Origin: JBHIET01 sp046760785
GTDB lineage: Bacteria > Chloroflexota > Anaerolineae > B4-G1
Length of the DNA: 24,700 nucleotides
Assembly (NCBI GenBank): GCA_046760785.1
Contig: JBHIET010000049.1
Span: forward strand, 1-24,700
Direction: 5' to 3'
A model generated the notes under the pieces. The model made no database searches. It saw only the letters and a program-made list of their open reading frames with translations, and was not told the DNA's origin. Numbering within the stretch: position 1 is the first letter of the stretch; each line of letters begins with the position of its first letter. The translations under genes and the position numbers were made by a program. Below are positions 7,436-14,723 of the stretch, piece after piece.

Positions 7436-7440
7436 TACGG
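7373..7440 (-). repeat. Dispersed repeat family R1, copy 2
   Basis: The reverse complement matches 115-176 with few differences (GGGGACAGAATGGCC, GGAGCATTTTCCGCCGCTGC). It is inverted relative to copy 1 and about 7.2 kb away. Confidence 0.7.
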
Positions 7441-7510
7441 CTGGGAGTGTAACGGATTGCTGAAAGGAAAGATTCCGGGCTACAAATGTCTGTGGATTGG
7501 AGCGTGTGCG

Positions 7511-8350
7511 ATGGGCAGAACGAGGTGGTGGCGACGTAGCGACCATAATACGACAGAAGAGCAACTGGCTCATCTGCGGCAGCAGGTCGGAGCGGCGGAG
7601 GCCGAACTGATCGAGCGGGAGGCCGAGCTGGTGGACCTGCGCGCGGAATCATTCGCCTTCCAGTTGGAATACGACACCCGGGTCGGCCGCAAAGCGGCGG
7701 AACTGGAAGAGGTCGAGGCGGAGATCAAACGCTGCCGGCAAAGGATCAGCCAGTACCGCCAGTGGGGGGCAGGCAGCCCATCCCAGTCGGGAATCCCCGC
7801 AGGTTACGTCCCCGTGGAGGAGCAGTACAGGCGCATATGGCAGCAGCCGAGAAAGCCGCCGCCTCCACCGCCCGCCGAGCCGGTGGATGAAGCGACCGAG
7901 GCTCAGATCAAGACGCTGTACCGCCAGTTGTGCCGTCGTTTCCACCCCGACCTGGTTCAGGATCCGGTGGAGCAGGCCTGGCGCACGGAGATGATGACGG
8001 CGGTCAACGCTGCCTACGGTGCGCGGAGCCTGGTGGAGCTCCAGGCCCTGGCCGAAACGCCCGACCGCCTCCCATTGGTCGAAGCGGGCACAGACGAGCA
8101 GCGTTTGGCTGCCCTGCGCGACAAGTTGCAGCAGATCCAGCGACGGCTCTGGGAGGTGGAGCAGGAGCTCCGGGAACTGACGAACAGTCAGATGATAGAG
8201 CTGAGCCTGGAGGTGAAGCTCGCCCAGCGGCAAGGGCGGGACCTGTTGGCCGAGATGGCAGCGGATGTGGAGGAGGACCTGGCGCGGAAGCGAGTCGTGT
8301 TGGACTCTCTGGTGGCCGAGCTGGAGCAGCTCAGGACCCGAAGGGTTTAA
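7511..8350 (+). CDS. Coiled-coil J-domain protein
   Basis: A 279-residue soluble protein. Residues 15-85 are a long heptad-rich coiled coil (EQLAHLRQQVGAAEAELIER). Residues 116-122 are a run of prolines. Residues 130-170 form a J-domain-like segment with the diagnostic His-Pro-Asp in YRQLCRRFHPDL (145-147), and residues 185-270 are a second coiled coil. J domains stimulate Hsp70 ATPase, so this is probably a DnaK co-chaperone or a scaffold that recruits DnaK. It lacks the G/F and zinc regions of DnaJ. The ATG at 7511 is chosen (GGAG about 12 nt upstream); a TTG at 7457 is possible but its codons look like leader. Convergent with the LCP gene, 22 bp apart. Confidence 0.7.
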   Translation: MGRTRWWRRSDHNTTEEQLAHLRQQVGAAEAELIEREAELVDLRAESFAFQLEYDTRVGRKAAELEEVEAEIKRCRQRISQYRQWGAGSPSQSGIPAGYVPVEEQYRRIWQQPRKPPPPPPAEPVDEATEAQIKTLYRQLCRRFHPDLVQDPVEQAWRTEMMTAVNAAYGARSLVELQALAETPDRLPLVEAGTDEQRLAALRDKLQQIQRRLWEVEQELRELTNSQMIELSLEVKLAQRQGRDLLAEMAADVEEDLARKRVVLDSLVAELEQLRTRRV

Positions 8351-8372
8351 GGAAACCTGTGGGTCTCACCGT

Positions 8373-9734
8373 TTACTGCTCCGGTAACCCCTCTGGCGGT
8401 TGGTAGTCGGCCCCCAGGATAAACGATATGTCATACTCGGCGTTAGGATTGCTCCCGTGCACCACCGCCGTGGGCGGGAGGCCCAGGATATGAGCGAGGT
8501 ACTCGGCCGTGTAGGTTTTGCCGGTGTAGACGATGACCAGCGAGTCGGTATAGTCAGAACGGTCGGCGTTGTCAACGCGCGTCACCTGTACGCCCTGCTG
8601 GTGGAGATATTCGGCCGTGCGGCCAGCCAGCCCTTCCGTCGCCGTCCCGTTCAGCACTTCGATGGTGGCTGCCTCAGCCGCCAGCCGCGCCGCCGGGTCT
8701 TCTGCCTGCTGGGGCAGAGGGGCCTCGGTGGTGAAGATGTAGTCTCGCAGCCCTCGGATACGGTCTCGTAGGGGGATGAGCACCATTTCATCCTTGGGTG
8801 TGATTCGGAACTGCGTGTAGTTCTCGTCAATCACGGCGTAACGGATGTTTTCGGGGTCTACCTCGCTCGCCAGTTGCGCCAGCGCGATGATCTTATCCAG
8901 CGTCAAGTCGGGGTTGGTCACCACCGAGCCTTGCAGCGTCTTCCACAGTTCGTGCGCCTGAGACGCTAGCTGTGGAAGCATGTCGAGCCGCGTGACTTGC
9001 TCAAACACTGCCAGGAGGACCTGTTGCTGGCGCTTGGCGCGGTCGAAGTCGCCGCCCTCAGTGTGACGGGTGCGGGCGTACTTGAGTGCCATCTCGCCGT
9101 CGAAATGCTGCCAGCCGGCCGGAATGTACAGGGGATCGTAGCCAACCCCCTCGTCAGGATAAGCGGGGTCCACGATCTCCTCTTCCACGTAGACGTCAAT
9201 CCCACCGATGAGGTCTATTATCTGTTCGAAGGCGGTGAAGTTGACGCGCGCGTAGTAGTGAATGGGGACACCGAAGTTGTACTGCACGGTTTCAGCCGCG
9301 AGCGCCGGGCCGCCGCCGGGGTAGTCGAAGAGATCGCCGAGGTAGTGAGCGGTGTTGATGCGTCCCTCCTCGTAACCCGGGATCGGCACCCACAGGTCGC
9401 GCGGGATGGAAAGCATCCCACCGCTCATCGTGACTGGGTCAATCGTCAACACCACCATCGTGTCGGTGCGCCAGGGACCCTGTTCATGCTCGCGCTGATC
9501 AATCCCCATCACCAGGATGTTGACCCGCTCGGTGCCCTTCCAGCGTGGCAGCGGCTGTCCCTGCTCATAGACCACTTCGTCATTGCCATTATCATTGTGC
9601 TCTATGGTGAAATCGGGCAACATATCGGAAGCGGCAATGAACCGCCGCACCCGGTCGAAGACAAACAGCCCCGCCACACCGGAAACTATGAGAAGGAGCA
9701 GGACGAGGCCCGCTCTGAACAGCTTGTGAATCAT
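8373..9734 (-). CDS. LytR-CpsA-Psr (LCP) family protein with LytR_C domain
   Basis: A 453-residue protein. LCP proteins attach polyprenyl-phosphate-linked glycopolymers to the cell wall or transfer them to other acceptors. One N-terminal membrane anchor spans residues 8-26. The LCP core follows: GIDQREHEQGPWRTDTM, LSIPRDLWV and KYARTRHTEGGDFDRAKRQQ, which hold the conserved Arg and Asp residues that bind the pyrophosphate lipid. The C-terminal ~100 residues are a LytR_C domain (IEVLNGTATEGLAGRTAEYL). The ATG at 9734 is chosen because earlier in-frame codons lie in the upstream intergenic region. It is downstream of, and probably partly co-transcribed with, the PP2C-like/propeller gene, but has its own -10 candidate at 9846-9851. 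Confidence 0.92.
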   Translation of the reverse strand: MIHKLFRAGLVLLLLIVSGVAGLFVFDRVRRFIAASDMLPDFTIEHNDNGNDEVVYEQGQPLPRWKGTERVNILVMGIDQREHEQGPWRTDTMVVLTIDPVTMSGGMLSIPRDLWVPIPGYEEGRINTAHYLGDLFDYPGGGPALAAETVQYNFGVPIHYYARVNFTAFEQIIDLIGGIDVYVEEEIVDPAYPDEGVGYDPLYIPAGWQHFDGEMALKYARTRHTEGGDFDRAKRQQQVLLAVFEQVTRLDMLPQLASQAHELWKTLQGSVVTNPDLTLDKIIALAQLASEVDPENIRYAVIDENYTQFRITPKDEMVLIPLRDRIRGLRDYIFTTEAPLPQQAEDPAARLAAEAATIEVLNGTATEGLAGRTAEYLHQQGVQVTRVDNADRSDYTDSLVIVYTGKTYTAEYLAHILGLPPTAVVHGSNPNAEYDISFILGADYQPPEGLPEQ

Positions 9735-9845
9735 ACTACTGGGATTGCGTACCCCCCTTGCACTGCGTCGCACTGTCACCCTCCCAACAAGAGCACCGCC
9801 CGTTTGCAGCGGTGCTAGAATGATCAAACCTTTCAGATTGTGGGG

Positions 9846-9851
9846 TGATTA
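9846..9851 (-). promoter_or_regulatory. -10 box candidate for the LCP gene
   Basis: Minus strand TATAAT in the 134-bp gap between the propeller gene stop and the LCP start. No convincing -35 is present at the usual distance, so this is weak evidence. Confidence 0.3.
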
Positions 9852-9868
9852 TAACACAATTGCCGTAA

Positions 9869-12046
9869 TTAGGGTAGCGATGCCGTGTAGAGTCGCCCCC
9901 CATCAATCACGTATAGCTGCCCTGTTATTTCGTCAACCGCCAGCGCTTCCAACTCATCGAAGATGCGGTCGGCGCGAAACTGTGCGCGGAAGGCTCCATC
10001 AGGCTCCAGCGCGATCACCCGGCTGTTGCCCTGATCGGCCACGTAGACCACACCGCTATTACTGTCCGGATCCACTGCCAACGCGACCGCTTGGCTGATT
10101 TCACTGGGCAGCCCGCGCACGTCGAAGGTTTGGAGTTGGCGGCGCAGGAATTTTAGGATCGTCCCATCAGCGTAGAGAATGTAGATGTTGCCGTCTATCG
10201 CCATATCCGCCGAGGTCGCCAGTGGCTTGGGTGGAGGGGTAACGAAGTAGCGGTCAGGCTGCTCAGGATAGGTGTCGCCTCGAGGTTCGTAACGCCATAT
10301 CTGGTCAGTGTCAACGTCCAGAACGTAGAAGCGGCCCTCGAAGGAGCCAACAGCCTTGGGGGTCCCGGTCGGCGGCGTGCCCAGAAGGGAGCGCGTCAGC
10401 TGGGCGTCTTGCCCTTCGCCCCCCCAGGCCGGGTCGTAACTCACCAGCGCGCCGCCTGCTTCGAGGACAACGAGGCCGCTCGTCTGCCGCTCTCCCCCTG
10501 GCTCTACCCAGGCAAAGTCCACCAACCTGCCCACCTCTCCCTCTCCGATCTGCTGCCCGGTGTGGATGAGGGGGGGGGGAATCTCTTGCTCGATCACGCC
10601 GCCTCCGGTCGGGTTGAGGGTCAGTTGAATCACCCATCCATCTGCCGGGTCAAGTACGAAGATCATCTGCCCGTGGACGACCAGTTGACGCGGGACGGGG
10701 CCCGGTCCGAAGTCCCACAGTTGGACGGGCGTCAGGCGCATGACGGCGTCGAGGAAGTCGAGGGCGGCCTGGGCCTGGGCCTTCAGCGCGGCGGCCGCAG
10801 GGTCGTCGGGCCGCCACTCGGCGGCCTCGCTTGCGTAGTCCAGCGCGGCCTCCCAGTGGGGACGGGTCTCCTCCGCTCTCCCCTCAGCGCTCTGGGCCAA
10901 TGTGATCTCTTGCTCAGCCTGGTTGATGAGGCGCCGGAAGCGCGCCTCCCTTCCAAACGACCCATAGGCCAGCGCCACGAGGATGGCCAGCAGAACCGGG
11001 ATGCCGATAGCAATAGCCATCATCAGGGCGCGGTTTTCCCTGGGGATCGGACGGGGGGGGCGTGCCCGGCGACGGGCCTCCCGCTCGGGGCCGGGGAGCA
11101 TACGCCGGAATAGCCTGATCACACCGCCGACCAGCCACAGGCCAGCGGCAGCAATCCCGCGGCCTGCACGACGGATGCCACGCCCTGTTCGCTCACCCAG
11201 GCCAGGCCCCGGTCTGCGGACTGGCTTTGGGTGTGTGCGGAGTTTCTCTTCGACAGCCCTTCGACTGGGCTCAGGACGAGGCTCAGGGCGCCGCGGCCTG
11301 GGCACAGACGGTTTGCGTCCGGGGGCAGGAGAGGGTTGAGAAGCCTTACGAGCCGAGGGCGGCACGCCCGGCGGGGCCCAGCGCACGACCAGCGCGGCGA
11401 AGTCGGCCCCGGCCCCGATTTGCTCTAACCCCGCCAGCGCCTCCTCTACCTCGACACGGCGCAGCACATGGGCAAGGCCGGCGTCAGCGGTCTCCTGAAT
11501 CAAGGTGGGCGAGGCCAGCAGCAACGTGTCGCCAATCGCGACGAAGGTGTGGTAGAGACGTACGTGGGTTAACGGCCCCATCCCCAGGTGTGGCAGCTCT
11601 TCATCGCGGAAGCGTGCGAGGTGATCTTCGCCAAGGACGCACGGCTGAGCGGGGCCAGCCTGGAGGATAAACAAGTCATCGCCGTGCAGAACGGCGCAGG
11701 CGAGGCTGCCGTGGCACCGGTCGGAGGGATCGGAGCGCAAGTTGGAGCGGAACAGATAACGACTGGCGGCAGCCGCTGCCTGGCGCAGCGCAGCCGTGAT
11801 ACTGCCTGTGGTAGACCAATATGTCTGGGCCACCACCTCGCGCAGTTCCCGGTAGAGGTGTGGCGATGCCGGACCGGTCAGGTCCAGCAGGATGAAGAGA
11901 CGTTCCCCTTCCCTACCCCGGGCCGCTCGTGGCGGGGGAGTCAGGCTGGCAGTACAGGGCGTGGCGTCCAGACGCACGCCACCGGCGACACGTAGTGTGC
12001 CGACGATGGGCTCAATCTGAGGGGTAGCAGGGTTGGTCGAGTTCAT
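9869..12046 (-). CDS. PP2C-like domain / transmembrane / beta-propeller protein
   Basis: A 725-residue protein in four parts. Residues 1-225 look like a PP2C phosphatase fold (LFILLDLTG, HGDDLFILQAGPAQPCVLG, GDTLLLASPTL, GADFAALVVRW), but the metal-binding Asp-Gly pairs of active PP2C are not evident, so it is likely a pseudophosphatase. Residues 226-340 are a Pro/Arg-rich linker that includes a short dispersed repeat. Residues 341-361 are one transmembrane helix. Residues 365-435 are helical, and 440-725 look like an extracytoplasmic NHL-type beta-propeller (NIYILYADGTILKF, GVVYVADQGNSRVIALE). This layout suggests linking an intracellular signal to an outside sensor. The start is taken at the ATG at 12046; no strong Shine-Dalgarno is present. 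Precise function unknown. Confidence 0.7.
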   Translation of the reverse strand: MNSTNPATPQIEPIVGTLRVAGGVRLDATPCTASLTPPPRAARGREGERLFILLDLTGPASPHLYRELREVVAQTYWSTTGSITAALRQAAAAASRYLFRSNLRSDPSDRCHGSLACAVLHGDDLFILQAGPAQPCVLGEDHLARFRDEELPHLGMGPLTHVRLYHTFVAIGDTLLLASPTLIQETADAGLAHVLRRVEVEEALAGLEQIGAGADFAALVVRWAPPGVPPSARKASQPSPAPGRKPSVPRPRRPEPRPEPSRRAVEEKLRTHPKPVRRPGPGLGERTGRGIRRAGRGIAAAGLWLVGGVIRLFRRMLPGPEREARRRARPPRPIPRENRALMMAIAIGIPVLLAILVALAYGSFGREARFRRLINQAEQEITLAQSAEGRAEETRPHWEAALDYASEAAEWRPDDPAAAALKAQAQAALDFLDAVMRLTPVQLWDFGPGPVPRQLVVHGQMIFVLDPADGWVIQLTLNPTGGGVIEQEIPPPLIHTGQQIGEGEVGRLVDFAWVEPGGERQTSGLVVLEAGGALVSYDPAWGGEGQDAQLTRSLLGTPPTGTPKAVGSFEGRFYVLDVDTDQIWRYEPRGDTYPEQPDRYFVTPPPKPLATSADMAIDGNIYILYADGTILKFLRRQLQTFDVRGLPSEISQAVALAVDPDSNSGVVYVADQGNSRVIALEPDGAFRAQFRADRIFDELEALAVDEITGQLYVIDGGRLYTASLP
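11257..11289. repeat. Short CTTCGAC/CTCAGG repeat inside the linker of the propeller gene
   Basis: CCCTTCGACTGGGCTCAGG followed by a second CTCAGG. It belongs to the family also seen in the acylase gene and the MITEs. It is in frame and lies in the disordered Pro/Arg-rich linker, where an insertion would be tolerated. Confidence 0.5.
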
Positions 12047-12201
12047 CTTGCTTTGTGAAGACTTAGCAGTCGCCAGAGAATGACTTGTATCCTTTGGGAC
12101 GCAAAGCATGCTCTAACTCGCCTGATATAATCCTGTCCAGCACGGGACAAACATCGGGATGCGAGAAGCGCAAATGTACTTGTTTACCACCTATGGCTGG
12201 C

Positions 12202-12322
12202 GATTGAAATCGCGCCTGTGGAGCGCCTGCAGCGCTGGCTGTCCGCCTGCGCGGACAGTTGGGCCATCGCCTGCGCAGGCGGGCGAGCGGCGCGAAGCGC
12301 CCTTGAGCCGCAGACTTCAATC
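12202..12322. repeat. Hairpin-rich element with GATTGAA terminal inverted repeats
   Basis: A 121-bp unit bounded by GATTGAA (12202-12208) and TTCAATC (12316-12322). Inside are four successive palindromes: AGCGC/GCGCT (12222-12236), GTCCGC/GCGGAC (12241-12256), CGCCTGCGCAGGCG (12268-12281) and GGCGC/GCGCC (12289-12301). It sits in the 12047-12723 gap between a promoter candidate and the PP2C-like gene, so it would fold within that transcript's leader. The rest of the gap shows only the short repeat at 12558-12580. Confidence 0.6.
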
Positions 12323-12453
12323 CGGCTTTGAGGCAAGTGATGGCTTGCCGAGTTGTCGGATTTGGTTGATAGCCTCCAGTACGGGGGATGAACGGCGAGG
12401 TCAGGCGGTCATTGATCGCCAAAACCTTGCAACTGTGTGTCCATCCAGGTGAG

Positions 12454-12482
12454 ATGATACACCGAATCGGCGAAAACATCAA
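12454..12482 (-). promoter_or_regulatory. Sigma-70-like promoter upstream of the propeller/LCP genes
   Basis: Minus strand TTGATG (12477-12482), a 17-bp spacer and TATCAT (12454-12459). It would start a ~400-nt leader containing the hairpin element before the ATG at 12046. Confidence 0.4.
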
Positions 12483-12557
12483 CTCCTGGTCTCCAGGCTT
12501 TGACGCGAGCTCAGCCGGGCGGTGGATGGGGGAGAGCGCTGCCTCACTGCGGGCGAT

Positions 12558-12580
12558 GCTTCGACAAGCTCAGCACAGGC
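12558..12580. repeat. Short CTTCGACAAGCTCAG repeat
   Basis: Another copy of the short CTTCGA...CTCAG family, here in intergenic DNA downstream of the interrupted HNH gene. Confidence 0.45.
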
Positions 12581-12723
12581 TGGTTATCAAACGTGGGGAG
12601 CAGGGGCAGAAGGGTGTCATCTCCGAGCCATATGTACGTGCCGTCGTGGACGGCCTGCCCAACGCAAACAAGAAACTTCCCGGCGCATCAGGCAACCGAG
12701 GAGCTTTGAGGTTGGTCTTGCGG

Positions 12724-13281
12724 CTACACCCGCAGATAGACTCTCCACTCCTCCGGCACCTCCCCGGTGACGACCAAGTAGTTGGTGCGAGGTGTCTTAG
12801 GCTGTTTTTCGCACCCCTGGAAATCGTAACAGTGATTGTACAGATCATAGCTGAATCGCCCCTTCGATACGCCGCTTCGCGGCACTCAGGACGACTGGCC
12901 TGATTTAGCTGCTAGCGGAGTGCGAAATCTAGGCTTAGGCTCCCATCGGAGGCGCATCCCTGCCTCGTGGGGCGCGCGGTCGGCCTTGCGATGGTTGCAC
13001 CAGCGGCAGGCGCAGGCTGTGTTGCCCCAGGCGTTGCCCCCGCCCTGGCTGCGGGGAATCAGGTGGTCCACGCTGAAATCGGCACGGGCGAGAACTCGAC
13101 CATGACGCCAATCCCCGACGCGAGCGCCACAGTACACGCAGGTATACCTGTCGCGGGTCAGGACGATGCCATCCATCCCCTCGGCCACGCCTCGCATCAG
13201 CAAGCCAATCGCCTTTCGGGGCGAGACGATCCGAAGCGGCTCGTATGAACCGTTGAGTAGCAAAACACTCGTTGTCATCAT
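12724..13281 (-). pseudogene. HNH endonuclease interrupted by a MITE
   Basis: A 139-residue HNH nuclease can be rebuilt by removing 138 bp (one MITE plus one copy of its target duplication): codons 1-116 from 13281 downwards, then TPRTNYLVVTGEVPEEW to the TAG at 12724, in frame. The HNH domain is intact: CVYCG (49-52), FSVDHLIPRSQGG with the His-containing beta-hairpin (69-81), and CRWCNHRKA (92-100), giving two zinc-binding Cys pairs. As it stands the frame stays open into the MITE and ends at 12886 with about 15 foreign residues, so a 131-residue product with the whole HNH core may still be made. It follows korC on the same strand. Role (intron-less homing, phage or defence nuclease) unknown. 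Confidence 0.85.
12796..12938 (+). mobile_element. MITE copy A (133 bp) with CTTAG target duplication
   Basis: The element spans 12801-12933, flanked by CTTAG at 12796-12800 and 12934-12938. Terminal inverted repeats read GCTGTTTTTCGCAC on the left and, reversed, CCTAGATTTCGCAC on the right. The interior holds ATCGTAACAGTGATTGTACA and a hairpin built on CCTTCGATACGCCGC/GCGGCACTCAGGACG. It encodes no transposase. Excision restores the HNH reading frame exactly, which fixes the ends and the 5-bp duplication. Compared with copy B it lacks one arm of the internal hairpin. Confidence 0.85.
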
Positions 13282-13329
13282 AGTGCAAACGCCTCTTGAG
13301 CTACGCTCGCTGCAGGCCGGTGCGCTGTC

Positions 13330-13884
13330 TCAGTCGCGGGTCTCGCTTCCCCGAACATTCCCGGCTGCCTCAAAGCCTGCTGCCAACGCTTTCAGGTTGA
13401 TCTCCTCCGTCCCTCGCGGAGCACGATCTCGTATCGCCGCCTCCAATGCCTCACGGGATACGATCTTGGTCAACCCAGCTAATACTCCCAGGCCGACTAC
13501 GTTGGCGGCGATTTCACGCCCAATCGTCTCCCGCGCAATCGTCGTCATCGGCACACGTACTGCCTCCGTCGTTGGAGCACGGCTGACGTGACAAGCATCC
13601 AAAATCAGTAACCCGTTTCTGCGCATCTGCCTGCCGTATTTGTCACATGCCTCCTGGCTCATGCAAAGCGTGACGTCGGGCTGGAGCACCTTGGGGTAGT
13701 AAATCTCCCCATCGGAGATTACCACCTCTGCCCGGCTGGCTCCCCCCCGTGCCTCCGGCCCATACGACTGGGTCTGGACCGTGTTCTTGCCATCCCGGAT
13801 CGCTGCCTCGGCCAGTAGGATACCCGCCAGAATGACGCCCTGCCCGCCGGTACCGGCCAGTCGTACCTCGTACCGTTTCGTCAT
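13330..13884 (-). CDS. korC: 2-oxoacid:ferredoxin oxidoreductase, gamma subunit
   Basis: A 184-residue protein of normal gamma-subunit length. The complex oxidatively decarboxylates a 2-oxoacid (probably 2-oxoglutarate) with CoA and reduces ferredoxin, in the cytosol. Motifs are the N-terminal GTGGQGVILAG (11-21) and QSYGPEARGGASRAEVVIS (39-57), both characteristic of the POR/KOR gamma family. The ATG at 13884 overlaps the beta-subunit stop as TGATG, indicating translational coupling. It is the last gene of the operon; 48 bp separate it from the HNH gene. Confidence 0.93.
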   Translation of the reverse strand: MTKRYEVRLAGTGGQGVILAGILLAEAAIRDGKNTVQTQSYGPEARGGASRAEVVISDGEIYYPKVLQPDVTLCMSQEACDKYGRQMRRNGLLILDACHVSRAPTTEAVRVPMTTIARETIGREIAANVVGLGVLAGLTKIVSREALEAAIRDRAPRGTEEINLKALAAGFEAAGNVRGSETRD

Positions 13885-14723
13885 CAGGCCACCTCCGCCT
13901 GTGCTCGCTCGATGATCTGATCATAGAGCCTTGTGTACTCTGGGATGTCTCGATCTACAAACACGCCGCGTATGATCTTACCTTGCTTTTCTTCCTCGCT
14001 CATCTTCCTGGCACGCTTGAGTGTAATGCCCTGCTCTTTGAGACGACGCATCATATCGGGGGCAGTGCCCCAGCGATTCAGCCGGCCCAATGTCGTGTGG
14101 CAGTAACTCATCGCCTCGACCACCGAGAACCCATCTTTGGCGATAGCCTGGGCGATATACTTCTCTAGCTCCTGCACGTGGTAGACGGTGCTGCGGGCGA
14201 CGAAGGCGGCCCGGGCTGCTACCGCCAACTCGGCGATGGGGAAGGGTTGTTCAATGTGACCGTATGGAGCAGTCGTTGCGTACACGCCGGTGGGTGTCGT
14301 GGGTGAGTATTGGCCGCCGGTCATCCCATAGACGGAGTTGTTGACCACGATGGCGGTCAGCCCGATGTTCCGCCGGGCGGCGTGAATGAAGTGGTTGCCA
14401 CCGATGGCCAGCGCGTCGCCGTCGCCCATCACCACGATCACCTTCATCTCCGGGCGTACCATCTTCAGCCCGGTGGCGAAGGCCAGCGCCCGGCCGTGTG
14501 TGGTGTGCATCGTGTTGAAGTCCACGTAGACCGACATTCGCCCTGTGCAGCCGATGCCGGAGATCATCGCTACGTCGTCCTTGTCCAGTTGCAGCTTGTC
14601 CACCGCCCGGATGATGGCTCCCAGGACGATGCCGATGCCGCAGCCAGCGCACCAGACGTTAGGAAATTTCTTGTGGTGACGCAGGTAGCGCTTGTGTACT
14701 CTCGATTCGTGTGGTTGCTTCAT
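13884..14723 (-). CDS. korB: 2-oxoacid:ferredoxin oxidoreductase, beta (TPP-binding) subunit
   Basis: A 279-residue subunit that binds thiamine diphosphate. The TPP/Mg motif is GDG at 100-102 through to the NN at 128-129, followed by VYGMTGGQ. WCAGCG (24-29) near the N terminus supplies two Cys residues and CT at 59-60 another, matching Fe-S ligands of the beta subunit in this class. The start at 14723 is chosen because its ATG overlaps the korA stop as ATGA; the in-frame ATG at 14738 is an alternative. The short beta subunit paired with a ~390-residue alpha subunit and a small ferredoxin is the four-subunit 2-oxoglutarate type rather than the large pyruvate enzyme. Confidence 0.94.
   Translation of the reverse strand: MKQPHESRVHKRYLRHHKKFPNVWCAGCGIGIVLGAIIRAVDKLQLDKDDVAMISGIGCTGRMSVYVDFNTMHTTHGRALAFATGLKMVRPEMKVIVVMGDGDALAIGGNHFIHAARRNIGLTAIVVNNSVYGMTGGQYSPTTPTGVYATTAPYGHIEQPFPIAELAVAARAAFVARSTVYHVQELEKYIAQAIAKDGFSVVEAMSYCHTTLGRLNRWGTAPDMMRRLKEQGITLKRARKMSEEEKQGKIIRGVFVDRDIPEYTRLYDQIIERAQAEVA

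Noticed and set aside
8997..9818. 273-codon plus-strand frame opposite the LCP gene
   Set aside because: Antisense to clear LCP motifs; no protein family features.
12202..12322. Possible CRISPR array
   Set aside because: The palindromes differ from one another and there are no regularly spaced identical repeats with unique spacers.
12063..12482. 139-codon minus-strand frame
   Set aside because: It passes straight through the hairpin-rich element and has no recognisable domain. The interval is better explained as leader plus repeat.
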